A stretch of 64,000 nucleotides of DNA from positions 1,984,001-2,048,000 of the forward strand of contig OZ219989.1 in NCBI GenBank assembly GCA_964291365.2, read 5' to 3'. Positions 18,497 to 26,824 of this stretch are shown piece after piece. The translations under genes and the position numbers were made by a program. Within the stretch, counting starts at the first letter, position 1; each line of letters begins with the position of its first letter. The notes under the pieces were generated by a model. That model saw only the letters and a program-made list of their open reading frames with translations. It had not been told where the DNA came from and ran no database searches. Source of the DNA: JBDWFY01 sp964291365. Lineage in GTDB: Bacteria > Pseudomonadota > Alphaproteobacteria > Rhizobiales > Stappiaceae.

Positions 18497-19168
18497 ATGG
18501 CAACTGAACAAACTTTAAGAAAACATTTGATTTCCGCTTGTCAAGATATGAATACATTTGGTATCAATCAGGGTACATCAGGAAATATTTCAATACGACA
18601 CGGGAACAAAATGCTGATCTCCCCTTCAGCAATTCCCTACGAAAAAATGACATCTTCGCAAATCGCGGCATTAGAATTAACAAAAAATTTGCCATCTGAT
18701 TGGAAAGGACCATGCAAACCTTCAACTGAATGGCGATTTCATTGGTTATTAATGAAAGTGCGTGAAGATATCAATGCGGTTGTTCATGCACATCCCACTT
18801 ATTGTACGACACTAGCAATTTTACGAAAAACAATTCCAGCTTGTCATTACATGATTGCGGTATTTGGTGGTCGTAATGTTCGGTGCGCAGATTACGCAAC
18901 TTTTGGTACCCTTGAGTTAGCAAAAAACGTATTAAAAGCGATGAAAAACCGCACTGCTTGCTTAATGGCGAATCATGGCATGGTTGTAGTTGGTTCCACA
19001 ATAGAAGAGGCAATGTGGAGAGCTGTTGAATTAGAAACAATCGCACGCCAATACTATTTATCGCTCCAAGCCGGTAAACCAATTATACTGAGTAAAGGCG
19101 ATATTGCTGAAACGTTTAAAGGACTTGCTGGATATGGATTACAAGAACAAGTAAAGAATAACAAATAA
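18497..19168 (+). CDS. Class II aldolase / adducin family protein (fuculose-phosphate aldolase-like)
   Basis: A 223-residue zinc-dependent aldolase or epimerase of the FucA/AraD family. The substrate-phosphate segment is NQGTSGNISIR, and metal ligands are seen in STEWRFHW, VVHAHPTY and MANHGMV. It is preceded by a strong GGAGG site and follows the HAD gene by 51 bp. It probably cleaves a ketose phosphate into dihydroxyacetone phosphate and an aldehyde. This would supply the substrate of the glycerol-1-phosphate dehydrogenase-like enzyme two genes upstream. The flanking inverted-repeat element begins 6 bp after its stop codon. Confidence 0.85.
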   Translation: MATEQTLRKHLISACQDMNTFGINQGTSGNISIRHGNKMLISPSAIPYEKMTSSQIAALELTKNLPSDWKGPCKPSTEWRFHWLLMKVREDINAVVHAHPTYCTTLAILRKTIPACHYMIAVFGGRNVRCADYATFGTLELAKNVLKAMKNRTACLMANHGMVVVGSTIEEAMWRAVELETIARQYYLSLQAGKPIILSKGDIAETFKGLAGYGLQEQVKNNK

Positions 19169-19539
19169 TAATGATAAATTTAGGGATTTATATACAATAT
19201 GCCGCAAAGTAAATACGATAAAATTTTTTCAATACAAAACAAACTGACTCACTGTTAATTTCATAATGCCCTTGTCTAAATACAAAAATGAACTTCTAGC
19301 AACATTGAACAAAATAGCTGTTTTGTTAAATGTCGCAAAGTCAATTTTCTTCTCGAGGATGATCATTTGAAAGTTGGCTTTAGTCCCTTTTAAGTTATTT
19401 TTTTGTGCAAACTTTAAAGAACCAATAAAATCAACACACAAAACTATCAAAGTAAATAAATTAGCGGTTCATGACTGCAAACTTGAAACACTTGATAGGC
19501 AAAGAGTCTATGTCAAGAAGAACAAGCAGAATAAATAAA

Positions 19540-19571
19540 AAAGACGGCACTGAATAATCAGTGCCGTCTTT
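19540..19571 (-). terminator. Strong Rho-independent terminator of lipoprotein gene A
   Basis: A perfect 14-bp stem (AAAGACGGCACTGA with its complement) and a 4-nt loop. On the minus strand it is followed by a T-run, so it ends transcription of the lipoprotein gene at 19588-19788. Confidence 0.85.
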
Positions 19572-19587
19572 AATGTTGGTTAGATGA

Positions 19588-19788
19588 CTACCATCTACTA
19601 CCTTCCCAAGCATCAGTAAAAAATCCACCCAATGTTGTGAAAGCACAACTAATCTCATTACCGCCACCAAGCATACAGTTATTAAAAGCACTATTGGACG
19701 TATTACCAATAGTATCTATATCATCTTGGGGAGGATCGCAAGCGGCTATAAAAAGCCCCAACGATAAAATTATTGAAAGTTTCTTCAT
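19588..19788 (-). CDS. Small lipoprotein A
   Basis: A 66-residue protein with a lipoprotein signal (MKKLSIILSLGLFIAAC) and lipidated cysteine at 17, followed by a 50-residue mature part with exactly two more cysteines (NNC and ISC), possibly a disulfide. The open frame continues upstream to 19824, but a GGAG site lies 8 bases before the ATG at 19788, which also gives a proper signal peptide. It is the only gene inside inverted-repeat unit A and has its own promoter and terminator. The mature part matches no family I know. It is likely exported and membrane-anchored. Confidence 0.75.
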   Translation of the reverse strand: MKKLSIILSLGLFIAACDPPQDDIDTIGNTSNSAFNNCMLGGGNEISCAFTTLGGFFTDAWEGSRW

Positions 19789-20108
19789 GGTTTTACTCCA
19801 GTGGTTGAGTTGAATAATTTTCAAATTAGCAAAATTAAATTTGGAATCAAATGCGACATATTGTCACATAAAACACTTATCTGTCAATAAAATTTAGTTC
19901 TGGTAACTTTCATCAGAATATCCATTTTATTCAATGTTGCAAGAATTTTTTTTATTTAGACTGGGGCACCGTGAATTTAATTTTGATTCAGTTCTTTTGT
20001 AAAAAATTGTAATCGCATTTGTTTTTGCGGCATATTGTATATAAGTCCCTAAATTTATATCACTCGTTTTTGGTGAGTTCTAAAAATTTCAGCTGATTAA
20101 TATTGAAT

Positions 20109-21425
20109 TTAAATTTGATTTAGAAATTCATTCTGTTGATTTCGTAGTTCAACCAATTTTGTGTTTGGTAGTGTAGTGTTATCCGAAGACAGAATTTGTC
20201 CCTTTTTAATTGACTTCTTTACTTTACCCCCAGTCAAAAGTCCTGCAGATAGTGCACCTATTTCTTTGGCACGTGCTGAAGTCATTGCAACTGCACGATA
20301 CATGTACTCACCTATCTGATCCAAAGTTTCTCCTTCCTCCAGGTCTCGCTTAGCAACCGCGCAAACCTCGGTACATGGTTGATCTAAAGGCACCATGTCT
20401 GCTTGTTGATATAATACTGCACGAGCACAAGTTAAAGGAACTTCTAGTGAAGTTAAATGATAGGGTCGATGAAATGTATAATAAGGTCCCTCCCCCATTT
20501 TAAGGTCGTTAAGTCGTTCCCAAATACGCGGATGCTCAGCTTCAACGATGACAAAGACTCCAGGTGAAACACCTTTCCCGGTCGAAAAGTCAACACGACC
20601 AATATCTGCTAATAACCCGCCATCTTTTTTAGGTATCAATATAGTCGCAAGATCACCAAGAGCCGCGGCTGGTCCATGCATACCGTCACAGTCAGGAACT
20701 AATCCCGTCGCATTTCCCAATGCACACATTTCTACTGCAGTTTTAGAACCATCAACAAATTCTACTAACAATCTTGGATTCATATTCCGTCGGTTTGCTT
20801 CATCAATATAATCATCTGGAATTGCATCGGTATTGAGAGGATTATTTTTACCCTTACCAGCACAAACGACTTGATGTCCCATTGCTGTTACAAATTCAAT
20901 CAATTCCATACAAGCTGATGGTTCATCACCAGCCCCCAAACTATATACAACACCTAATTTTTCCGCTTCTCTTCGTAACAACGAGCCAATAGTGACATCA
21001 GCTTCCACATTCATCATCACCAAATGCTTACCAAGTTGCATCGCATTGAGACCAATTTCCGCGCCAACCGCTGGTATTCCTGTCGCGTCAACCACAACAT
21101 CAATTAAATCTGATTGCAACACCGCATCTTTATTCTCTGTAATAGCGATTTTCCCAAGTTCTATTGCAGAATTCAATTCATCCTTATTATTTGCAATTTG
21201 ACAATGACCCTCCTCTCCTTTTGCAAGATTTACCGCAGATTGGGCATTTATTAAATCAATTTCCAATATTGCCGCAACATCCACTCCGGTCATACTACAG
21301 GTGCGCGCAACAATATCCGTCCCCATTTCACCAGCACCTATTAATCCAATTCGTACAGGTTTTCCGCTATCGGCTCGAATCGCTAGATCTTTTGCTAATC
21401 CAGTAAGTTTAACATTTGAAGCCAT
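20109..21425 (-). CDS. NAD(P)-binding oxidoreductase with C-terminal SAF domain (homoserine dehydrogenase-like)
   Basis: A 438-residue protein with an N-terminal Rossmann fold (RIGLIGAGEMG, about 20-30), a central catalytic-type region (LGAGDEPSACMELIEF and PDCDGMHGPAA), and a C-terminal SAF-like domain (GKVKKSIKKGQIL). Proteins of this build are often annotated as predicted homoserine dehydrogenases or Gfo/Idh-type oxidoreductases, and occur in carbohydrate clusters. It lies beyond lipoprotein unit A and converges on the aldolase gene. It probably acts on a sugar-derived acid or ketose from the same pathway, but the reaction is not known. Confidence 0.75.
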   Translation of the reverse strand: MASNVKLTGLAKDLAIRADSGKPVRIGLIGAGEMGTDIVARTCSMTGVDVAAILEIDLINAQSAVNLAKGEEGHCQIANNKDELNSAIELGKIAITENKDAVLQSDLIDVVVDATGIPAVGAEIGLNAMQLGKHLVMMNVEADVTIGSLLRREAEKLGVVYSLGAGDEPSACMELIEFVTAMGHQVVCAGKGKNNPLNTDAIPDDYIDEANRRNMNPRLLVEFVDGSKTAVEMCALGNATGLVPDCDGMHGPAAALGDLATILIPKKDGGLLADIGRVDFSTGKGVSPGVFVIVEAEHPRIWERLNDLKMGEGPYYTFHRPYHLTSLEVPLTCARAVLYQQADMVPLDQPCTEVCAVAKRDLEEGETLDQIGEYMYRAVAMTSARAKEIGALSAGLLTGGKVKKSIKKGQILSSDNTTLPNTKLVELRNQQNEFLNQI

Positions 21426-21975
21426 ATTATATCCTGTTCAATAAATCTTGTTTTGAATTGTTAGACATTTAGCGAAATTTACCTAATAACACGTGATAAA
21501 ATTTTTGTCAACTCCCTGTATAATTCATAAGCTACACACCCATCTTACATAGCTAGGTTTTTGCAGTTTGAATTCAATGTATCATACCTCACAATGTATC
21601 TCAGGTCAATAAAAATAATCGTTGACAACAAATAATTCATCAGACTGGAAATTCACTAAATTCTAATATTAGAACAATGAGAATCTAGTTTTTTTTGAAA
21701 TTTTGATTGTTTAACGATAAAATTGACCTGAATTTGATTGGTAATTAAACTTGCTTCCAAAATCAAAAATTTGTGGAATACAACTGTTAAAAATTTTTTT
21801 GTCTGTATTTATTCAAAGTATCCAGAACTAATTTGTCGTTTCACAAAAACTCTTTCCTGTATACTCACACCAATTGCACTCCAATACGATTTGAAAGATT
21901 TTATAACTTGGTGCTACTCAAAATTCATCACTAGAATTTATAATCTGAATCCAAGCCGCTGACTTAATATTATTC
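21426..21975. other. Gene-free AT-rich stretch
   Basis: About 550 bp with no convincing gene. A TTGACA lies near 21622 on the plus strand without a downstream gene. Upstream control signals of the oxidoreductase gene are probably at the left end. Confidence 0.4.
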
Positions 21976-22323
21976 TCACTCAGCAGCTTGCATCGGATAT
22001 TCATGCTGATAATTTGGTTTGGGTCTCGTATCATACTGCTTTTCTTTGTCTACGATGGATTTTAAATCAATCGTAACTTTGCCAGCTTCAGAAACCACTT
22101 CAGATTTTACAAGTTTTTTGATTGCTTTGTGAATAGGAGGTAAAGATCGAGCAGGAATTGCGGTTATGTTACCACATATGTCGCATATGTCAACCAATAC
22201 ATTTTCAACCTCTTCCCCACCCTCACATAATGATAATGTCTCATTTTTAAGGGTTGCTGGAACACTTTTTTCACAATGAGCACAAACTGATGTACCTTTT
22301 ACCCCCTCTTTGTAATCAATCAT
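21976..22323 (-). CDS. YgiT/MqsA-like zinc-finger protein, putative antitoxin
   Basis: A 115-residue protein with two CxxC pairs (CAHC near residue 14 and CDIC near 48) separated by a short strand-rich segment, as in the N-terminal zinc domain of YgiT/MqsA antitoxins. A C-terminal helix-turn-helix is not clear. I place the start at 22323 (MIDYKEGV). The ATG overlaps the end of the upstream gene by 8 bp and a GAGGA site precedes it, so translation is probably coupled. The order small protein then zinc-finger protein matches mqsR-mqsA. Family assignment is moderate; DNA binding and neutralisation are inference. Confidence 0.6.
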   Translation of the reverse strand: MIDYKEGVKGTSVCAHCEKSVPATLKNETLSLCEGGEEVENVLVDICDICGNITAIPARSLPPIHKAIKKLVKSEVVSEAGKVTIDLKSIVDKEKQYDTRPKPNYQHEYPMQAAE

Positions 22324-22558
22324 GATAGCCATCCTCATGAACACTAATGATATGTACCACACCACCCTTTAAGATATTTTTGATGTACCAATCATCTATG
22401 ATTAAAGTATGAGAAATATTATCATCGGCATCACTAGAATACCTAGGATGGTAGTATTCATCTTGATTGCATCTCCTAATTTTGTCAATTACAAAATTTA
22501 CATCTACATCTCCTGCATAGTATTTATTCTTATCCAAAATATTTGTTCTTTCTTTCAA
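22316..22558 (-). CDS. Small MqsR-like protein, putative toxin
   Basis: At least 80 residues. The C-terminal strand pattern WYIKNILKGGVVHIISVHED resembles the end of MqsR-type ribonuclease toxins. The start is uncertain: the first usable codon is TTG at 22558, but the frame stays open upstream into the end of the exported-protein gene, so a longer product is possible. It overlaps the zinc-finger gene, as toxin-antitoxin pairs do. Other possibilities are a DUF4258-type toxin or an unrelated small protein. Confidence 0.5.
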   Translation of the reverse strand: MKERTNILDKNKYYAGDVDVNFVIDKIRRCNQDEYYHPRYSSDADDNISHTLIIDDWYIKNILKGGVVHIISVHEDGYHD

Positions 22559-22620
22559 AATTTTATAATCTAAATTTATCAGACCATCAATAAGTTTGCT
22601 TACAACCTGTTCTTTAAATT

Positions 22621-23841
22621 TTATTGATTACGAGATTGTTCATTTAATATCGCGGTTTGAACCGCTAAATTTGAAGCGATCCGTTCAAGTAATTTATACG
22701 ATTCAAAACCTTGGTACGCTATTACAGCAAGGACATTCTTCGTTGCTTTTTGAGCGGTAGCAATACTAGTATCGGAATTTTTAGTCCAATCTGGATTTAG
22801 TAAAAAATGTTGACTTTGAAGACGCATCCAATCTTTATGTGAGACCCCATTTGAAAAATCCACTTGTTCTAATCCGCTCATTCCATCTGCATGATTTGTC
22901 GCCCATTCAATAGTACTTTGGTTTGAATTTGGAACACGTTGTGAAGTTAAGAATGAAAGAGTTTCATTTGCAACAGATGCACGAGCGATTGAAGAGTTGC
23001 GCTTTGTTGCCAAGATTTTCCCTTGTGGTGTATTAGCTTGCGCATCACTTACGGGCTTTACCGGAGTTGGGTCAATAGAAGTCAAGATAAAGGCCTTCGC
23101 CGCATCAATTCGATCTTGGTTTAATCGATAACCGACCTGATCGGATTGATAAAATATTGAGTTTGCCACATCAGTATCACCATTTGGTATTTTTCCTTCT
23201 ATTTCACATAATCCAGATTCAATTGAGGTCGCATTAGCAAAATTATTGCAGTGAGATTGCAAAAGTGCAAGAGCGGCTTGACTAGGTCCAAGCGAGCTAG
23301 GTAATTCAGCACTCCCCTGACTCCATGAGTTTACTTGAACGGTCAAATTTTCTTTGAATGTATCCGCAGACTGTGAAGTTGTACCACCGACTGTACCCGT
23401 TATTATGGCACAAGACGACGCTCCTGATACGGTTTCTTGCATGGCGTTGATTCGAGCAGTTTCAATTGCTTTTACTGTGGCTCGGTCATCTTGCTGATCT
23501 GCCAAAGTATGTTGAGCTGCGGTTTGCTCCCTTGTCGTTCCAGAAATTTGACCCGTTGATAAACGCAATGCCTCAATAAGTGCTTCTTGCACTTCTATCA
23601 GTCGCTCATTGAAATTTGTCATAACGATGCGACTGGTTCGATTTGCATGTCCGTGATCATAATATTCAATACAACAACCATAATCTGCATACGGTGGAAA
23701 CTTGATTTCTCGTTCTCCGGCACTGTTGATTACAAATTGTGCAGATTGTATAGAATATAAGTCATTAGCGAATACTTCATATGAAAAACATAAAGGTAGA
23801 AATATAAAAGATATGAGTAGAATAAAGAAAGGTTTTGTCAT
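22621..23841 (-). CDS. Exported protein of unknown function, operon gene 4
   Basis: A 406-residue protein with a signal peptide (MTKPFFILLISFIFLPLCFS). The mature part has a paired-cysteine start (YADYGCCIEYYDHG), a glutamine/threonine-rich helical region (STGQISGTTREQTAAQHTL) and an alanine-rich middle. I set the start at the second methionine because GGAG lies six bases before it; the other start is 12 bp upstream. It is the last of four tightly packed exported-protein genes. The helical layout recalls periplasmic components of type IV secretion or conjugation systems, but no hallmark gene (VirB4, VirD4, TraU) is present, so this is only a suggestion. Confidence 0.7.
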   Translation of the reverse strand: MTKPFFILLISFIFLPLCFSYEVFANDLYSIQSAQFVINSAGEREIKFPPYADYGCCIEYYDHGHANRTSRIVMTNFNERLIEVQEALIEALRLSTGQISGTTREQTAAQHTLADQQDDRATVKAIETARINAMQETVSGASSCAIITGTVGGTTSQSADTFKENLTVQVNSWSQGSAELPSSLGPSQAALALLQSHCNNFANATSIESGLCEIEGKIPNGDTDVANSIFYQSDQVGYRLNQDRIDAAKAFILTSIDPTPVKPVSDAQANTPQGKILATKRNSSIARASVANETLSFLTSQRVPNSNQSTIEWATNHADGMSGLEQVDFSNGVSHKDWMRLQSQHFLLNPDWTKNSDTSIATAQKATKNVLAVIAYQGFESYKLLERIASNLAVQTAILNEQSRNQ

Positions 23842-23853
23842 TTGCTTCTCCAT

Positions 23854-24786
23854 TTAAAACAGCGACTCTAATGGTCTACTGAGTTCTAGGTCGTGGTGCG
23901 GTTGATCGGTTAAGAATTGAAACGTACTATGTTGGTCTCTGATTGTATTTCTTGAACTGTTTACAGTTTTCAGATTCAATGGTGCCAGAAAATCATTGAA
24001 GATTTGATCGGATTGACCATTGGTAAATTGAGAGATCAAATCTAATGCAGCTTCGCAATTCCAATCTGCCAAACTTGAAGTCAAACTAGAGTAATTTGGT
24101 GGATTAAAAAAGGGAGTAATGCTGAAATTAAAAAAAAGTCGATCCAAACATCCTAAACTTGCAAACCCGCCAGTATAGTTATTACCAGTCTTGGTTTTGA
24201 TGGTACTGAAACCCGTGCCCTTAGTGATGGACGCATTGGTCATCTCAGCAACATACTGTTTTCCTTGTTCGTTTAATGCAGTTTGAGCATAAGGACTACA
24301 GGAACTTCCCGATATGTTTTCAGATTGTGGAATAACAGATCCAGTACGCGTTGGAGTTGGTGCCAAGTTAACAGCCGGACTTAATGAGCTTGTTTCGATG
24401 ACTCCGGCTAAGTCAATTCCTGTCGCTGATTTCATAACGTTTAACAGAGTATTCATTGAAATTTTGTAAGCATCAGGGATTTCACCGGTACGTAACAAGT
24501 TATCAAACTCTATGCCACCCAACGCAATTGCACCCGCAATCATTGCAGATTGTGTTAAACTTACATCAACAAATTGTCCACCTAAGTAGTCTGTTGTCTT
24601 CATTTGCAACAGAACTCGCCAAGTTTGACGAATAGATTCTGGACTTGTTCGCAAACCGGTTGCGTTATTAAATTGGGTAACATTCCATTCAAATGCAAAA
24701 GTTGAAGAAACCGATACAACTGTTAACGTCAAAACTAAAGTAAACCATATTGCCACAATACGACTGTAAGTCTGAAGTTTTTTCAT
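23854..24786 (-). CDS. Exported protein of unknown function, operon gene 3
   Basis: A 310-residue protein with an N-terminal signal or anchor (IVAIWFTLVLTLTVVSVSSTFAF) and a strong GAGGAGG ribosome-binding site. The C-terminal half contains a domain with spaced cysteines (SSCSPYAQTALNEQGKQYV, then LGCLDRLF, PPNYSSL and DWNCEAALDLISQF). The same pattern recurs in the 163-residue protein at 25658-26149. The start overlaps the previous stop by one base, so translation is coupled. It is probably periplasmic. No known family is recognised. Confidence 0.7.
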   Translation of the reverse strand: MKKLQTYSRIVAIWFTLVLTLTVVSVSSTFAFEWNVTQFNNATGLRTSPESIRQTWRVLLQMKTTDYLGGQFVDVSLTQSAMIAGAIALGGIEFDNLLRTGEIPDAYKISMNTLLNVMKSATGIDLAGVIETSSLSPAVNLAPTPTRTGSVIPQSENISGSSCSPYAQTALNEQGKQYVAEMTNASITKGTGFSTIKTKTGNNYTGGFASLGCLDRLFFNFSITPFFNPPNYSSLTSSLADWNCEAALDLISQFTNGQSDQIFNDFLAPLNLKTVNSSRNTIRDQHSTFQFLTDQPHHDLELSRPLESLF

Positions 24787-25661
24787 TAATAGTCCTCCTC
24801 AATTTGAAGCCGATTTAATACTTTGTATTGCTCGCCACTCCAACCAAATGTTTCTAAACTAGTTGGCGTTTCTATACTAATATCGGGAATTTCATCACGA
24901 TAAAAATTCCGAACTTTAATAGAATCTTTAGCACCTGCTTTCAAAACAACATTCCACTTATTTCCAACTTTTCGGATTATTCTAAGAGGACAACCAATAT
25001 ATTCTCCACATATTCCTGAACCAGTCGCTGACAATACCAGTAATTGACTCTTATCCATTGTGGGAACAAAAGCATAGAAAAACTTGATATCCGAATTTTC
25101 ATTATTAGTTAGTGTCATTGCACCAGTCCCAAATGCCCCTACTATAAATTCTAAACTTTCTACTGGAACTAATTCCATTATCAATTCAGTGTTACTTGAG
25201 TCAGAAATTAACTTAAATTCGGATTGATCAAATTTCCAAACCAAATCATCGGCAATGATATGAATAGAATTACTATCATTGGGTTCAAAAATTTCCAATG
25301 CATTGACAAATGAGTCAAACTTGACAAGCCATCCCTGACGACTATTAAGATTGTCATGTTGCAATATCACGGTCCGACAGCTAATTTGATCAGAAAAACA
25401 TGACTGCGAATGAACAAATCGGATGGCAATCTCACCAATCCCATCATAGTCCAAATCAATGAGGGTAGAATAGATTTTAATCCCAGGTCGATTTGCAATG
25501 TATTCAGAGAACATTGCGGTAATGATTGGTTGTTCTAATGAATTTTCAACCGAGTGAAATTCTACCGGTGCTGATTGTGCTTTATAGGTAATCCAAATTA
25601 GAATTCCCAACGTTAGAAAAAACAATAGAGAAATTTCTAATGTTGTTGACCAAATCTTCAT
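24786..25661 (-). CDS. Membrane-anchored or exported protein of unknown function, operon gene 2
   Basis: A 291-residue protein with an N-terminal hydrophobic helix (LLFFLTLGILIWITY, about 13-27), a DLDYDGIGEIAI segment (69-80) resembling calcium-binding or FG-GAP-type repeats, and four cysteines at about 89, 95, 219 and 225. It overlaps the upstream gene by 4 bp (ATGA) and the downstream gene by 1 bp. A GGAGGG site precedes the start. The mature part is probably periplasmic. Function unknown. Confidence 0.7.
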   Translation of the reverse strand: MKIWSTTLEISLLFFLTLGILIWITYKAQSAPVEFHSVENSLEQPIITAMFSEYIANRPGIKIYSTLIDLDYDGIGEIAIRFVHSQSCFSDQISCRTVILQHDNLNSRQGWLVKFDSFVNALEIFEPNDSNSIHIIADDLVWKFDQSEFKLISDSSNTELIMELVPVESLEFIVGAFGTGAMTLTNNENSDIKFFYAFVPTMDKSQLLVLSATGSGICGEYIGCPLRIIRKVGNKWNVVLKAGAKDSIKVRNFYRDEIPDISIETPTSLETFGWSGEQYKVLNRLQIEEDY

Positions 25662-26149
25662 TGAAACAACCCTCCAATTTCTGCGTTTATTTGAATTGAA
25701 TCATTGCTATTTGAAGAAGTATGCAATCTGTTCTGATCTATTGAGTTAAACTGACCACTAAGATTGATCTCTCCTAATATACTGTTTACAGGTGAACCAT
25801 CATTCAGTTGAAAGTCAACTTCAAACTGCGAAAACAGATCCTCAGCCTGCGTACATACTAAATCAGTCACTTGATCAAATAAACTTTGAAAAGTTGGGGG
25901 TTTGAACAATAGATTGGAACCACTTGATTGCATCAATTTCTCTAAACAAGTTGATAAGGCAAATGAATTGCTTCGACGAGAAAAGTTTTGATTGGCTAAT
26001 CCAGTTACTTGTCCAACATAAGTTGCTTGCTGTTGCGTTAAGATCTCCCTAACTCTTGGATCACAAGAATCTGATTTGGCCGTTAATGGATAGAAAACAA
26101 GTAAAATTATTACGACAGAATAATGTATGACTGTTTGAAATTGTTTCAT
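25658..26149 (-). CDS. Exported protein of unknown function, operon gene 1
   Basis: A 163-residue protein with a signal peptide (YSVVIILLVFYPLTAKS) and a mature domain with cysteines in CDPRVREIL, STCLEKL and LVCTQAEDLFSQF. The pattern C-P, QQ..YV, CL, PP..SL, C..A..L.SQF matches part of the 310-residue protein two genes downstream, so they share a domain. The frame is open to 26212, but a GGAG site 8 bases before the ATG at 26149 decides the start. It opens a four-gene operon of exported proteins. Confidence 0.7.
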   Translation of the reverse strand: MKQFQTVIHYSVVIILLVFYPLTAKSDSCDPRVREILTQQQATYVGQVTGLANQNFSRRSNSFALSTCLEKLMQSSGSNLLFKPPTFQSLFDQVTDLVCTQAEDLFSQFEVDFQLNDGSPVNSILGEINLSGQFNSIDQNRLHTSSNSNDSIQINAEIGGLFQ

Positions 26150-26780
26150 AGCACCGCTCCAATAGACAGATATGTTTCTATTGTTAACAAAATGAGTGAA
26201 TTTAATTGTCACTCAACTTCATTTGAATCTAATATGATTTGTCGGCATGAAACTAACAAACTGTCTCGTGAATAAGAAAATTTTAGCAAAAGCAACAGTT
26301 TGTGCAGTAATCTAAAAATCTGAAAAAGAAAGCCATTTAAAATTCGTAAACAAACAATAACCTCGAATTTTCTATTGATTTAGTTCAACTAAACTTCTAC
26401 AAGCACTGATCTCCTAGATTAATCGAAGTGGCATTAATCTATCGGCATGAAAGCAACAAGTATTTTTAAGTATTCAATTAGTGTGAGTAATTAAAGGTAA
26501 GTAGAAGAAAATGGAGCTTTAGCATTTGTTTCAAACGTGAAAAGTGCTTGACAATTATGAAACGAACACAGATTCTCAAGTAGGTTATAAACGCTGGAGT
26601 TTCAATACAGATTGACACGAAATTACGTAACTTTAAGATTTAGGAATCAACATATATTAAACGATTTTTTAACAGCTTACTCACAAAACTCTTAACACTT
26701 TGTTTACCAAATTTTGCAATAATTATGCGGTTTTCTGCTGTTTATTAACAGGTTATTCACAGTTTACCAAAAGAATCTCA
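26150..26780. other. Gene-free stretch with isolated DnaA-box-like sites
   Basis: About 630 bp without a gene, including the upstream region of the exported-protein operon. TTATTCACA at 26753-26761 matches the DnaA box and TTACTCACA at 26677-26685 is close. Two sites are not enough to call an origin. Confidence 0.4.
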
Positions 26781-26824
26781 AATTTGTCCCCCGACGGTTA
26801 TTTTGGATTTTTTACGACAATTAG
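26781..26824 (+). repeat. 44-bp imperfect palindrome P1
   Basis: Family pattern: an AATTGTC-like left end, an inner CCCGACAGTTATTT-like box, and a GCGACAATTAG-like right end. This copy begins AATTTGTCCCCCGACGGTTA and ends ACGACAATTAG. It lies just beyond the 3' end of the gene at 26880-27344. Confidence 0.75.

Larger units (their letters stand above)
19174..20058. mobile_element. Inverted-repeat-flanked lipoprotein unit A (885 bp)
   Basis: Two inverted repeats of 35 bp (19174-19208 and 20024-20058) match at 34 positions. They read ATAAATTTAGGG(A)(C/T)TTATATAC and continue to GCCGCAAA. Between them lies a single small lipoprotein gene with its own promoter-like sequence (a -35 TTGACA on the minus strand, at 19882-19887) and a strong terminator. 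There is no transposase. It resembles a non-autonomous transposon or cassette. Related ends occur at 31981, 34387, 34921 and 35328. Confidence 0.7.

Noticed and set aside
21738..21962. 74-codon open frame
   Set aside because: No ribosome-binding site or recognisable domain; composition is that of AT-rich non-coding DNA.
22621..26149. Type IV secretion or conjugation operon
   Set aside because: The exported proteins have a suggestive layout, but no VirB4, VirD4, relaxase or TraU-type gene is present, so the call was not made.
26677..26761. Replication origin from DnaA-box-like sites
   Set aside because: Only one exact and one near match are seen, with no dnaA, dnaN, rep or par genes nearby. 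Such 9-mers are expected by chance in AT-rich DNA.
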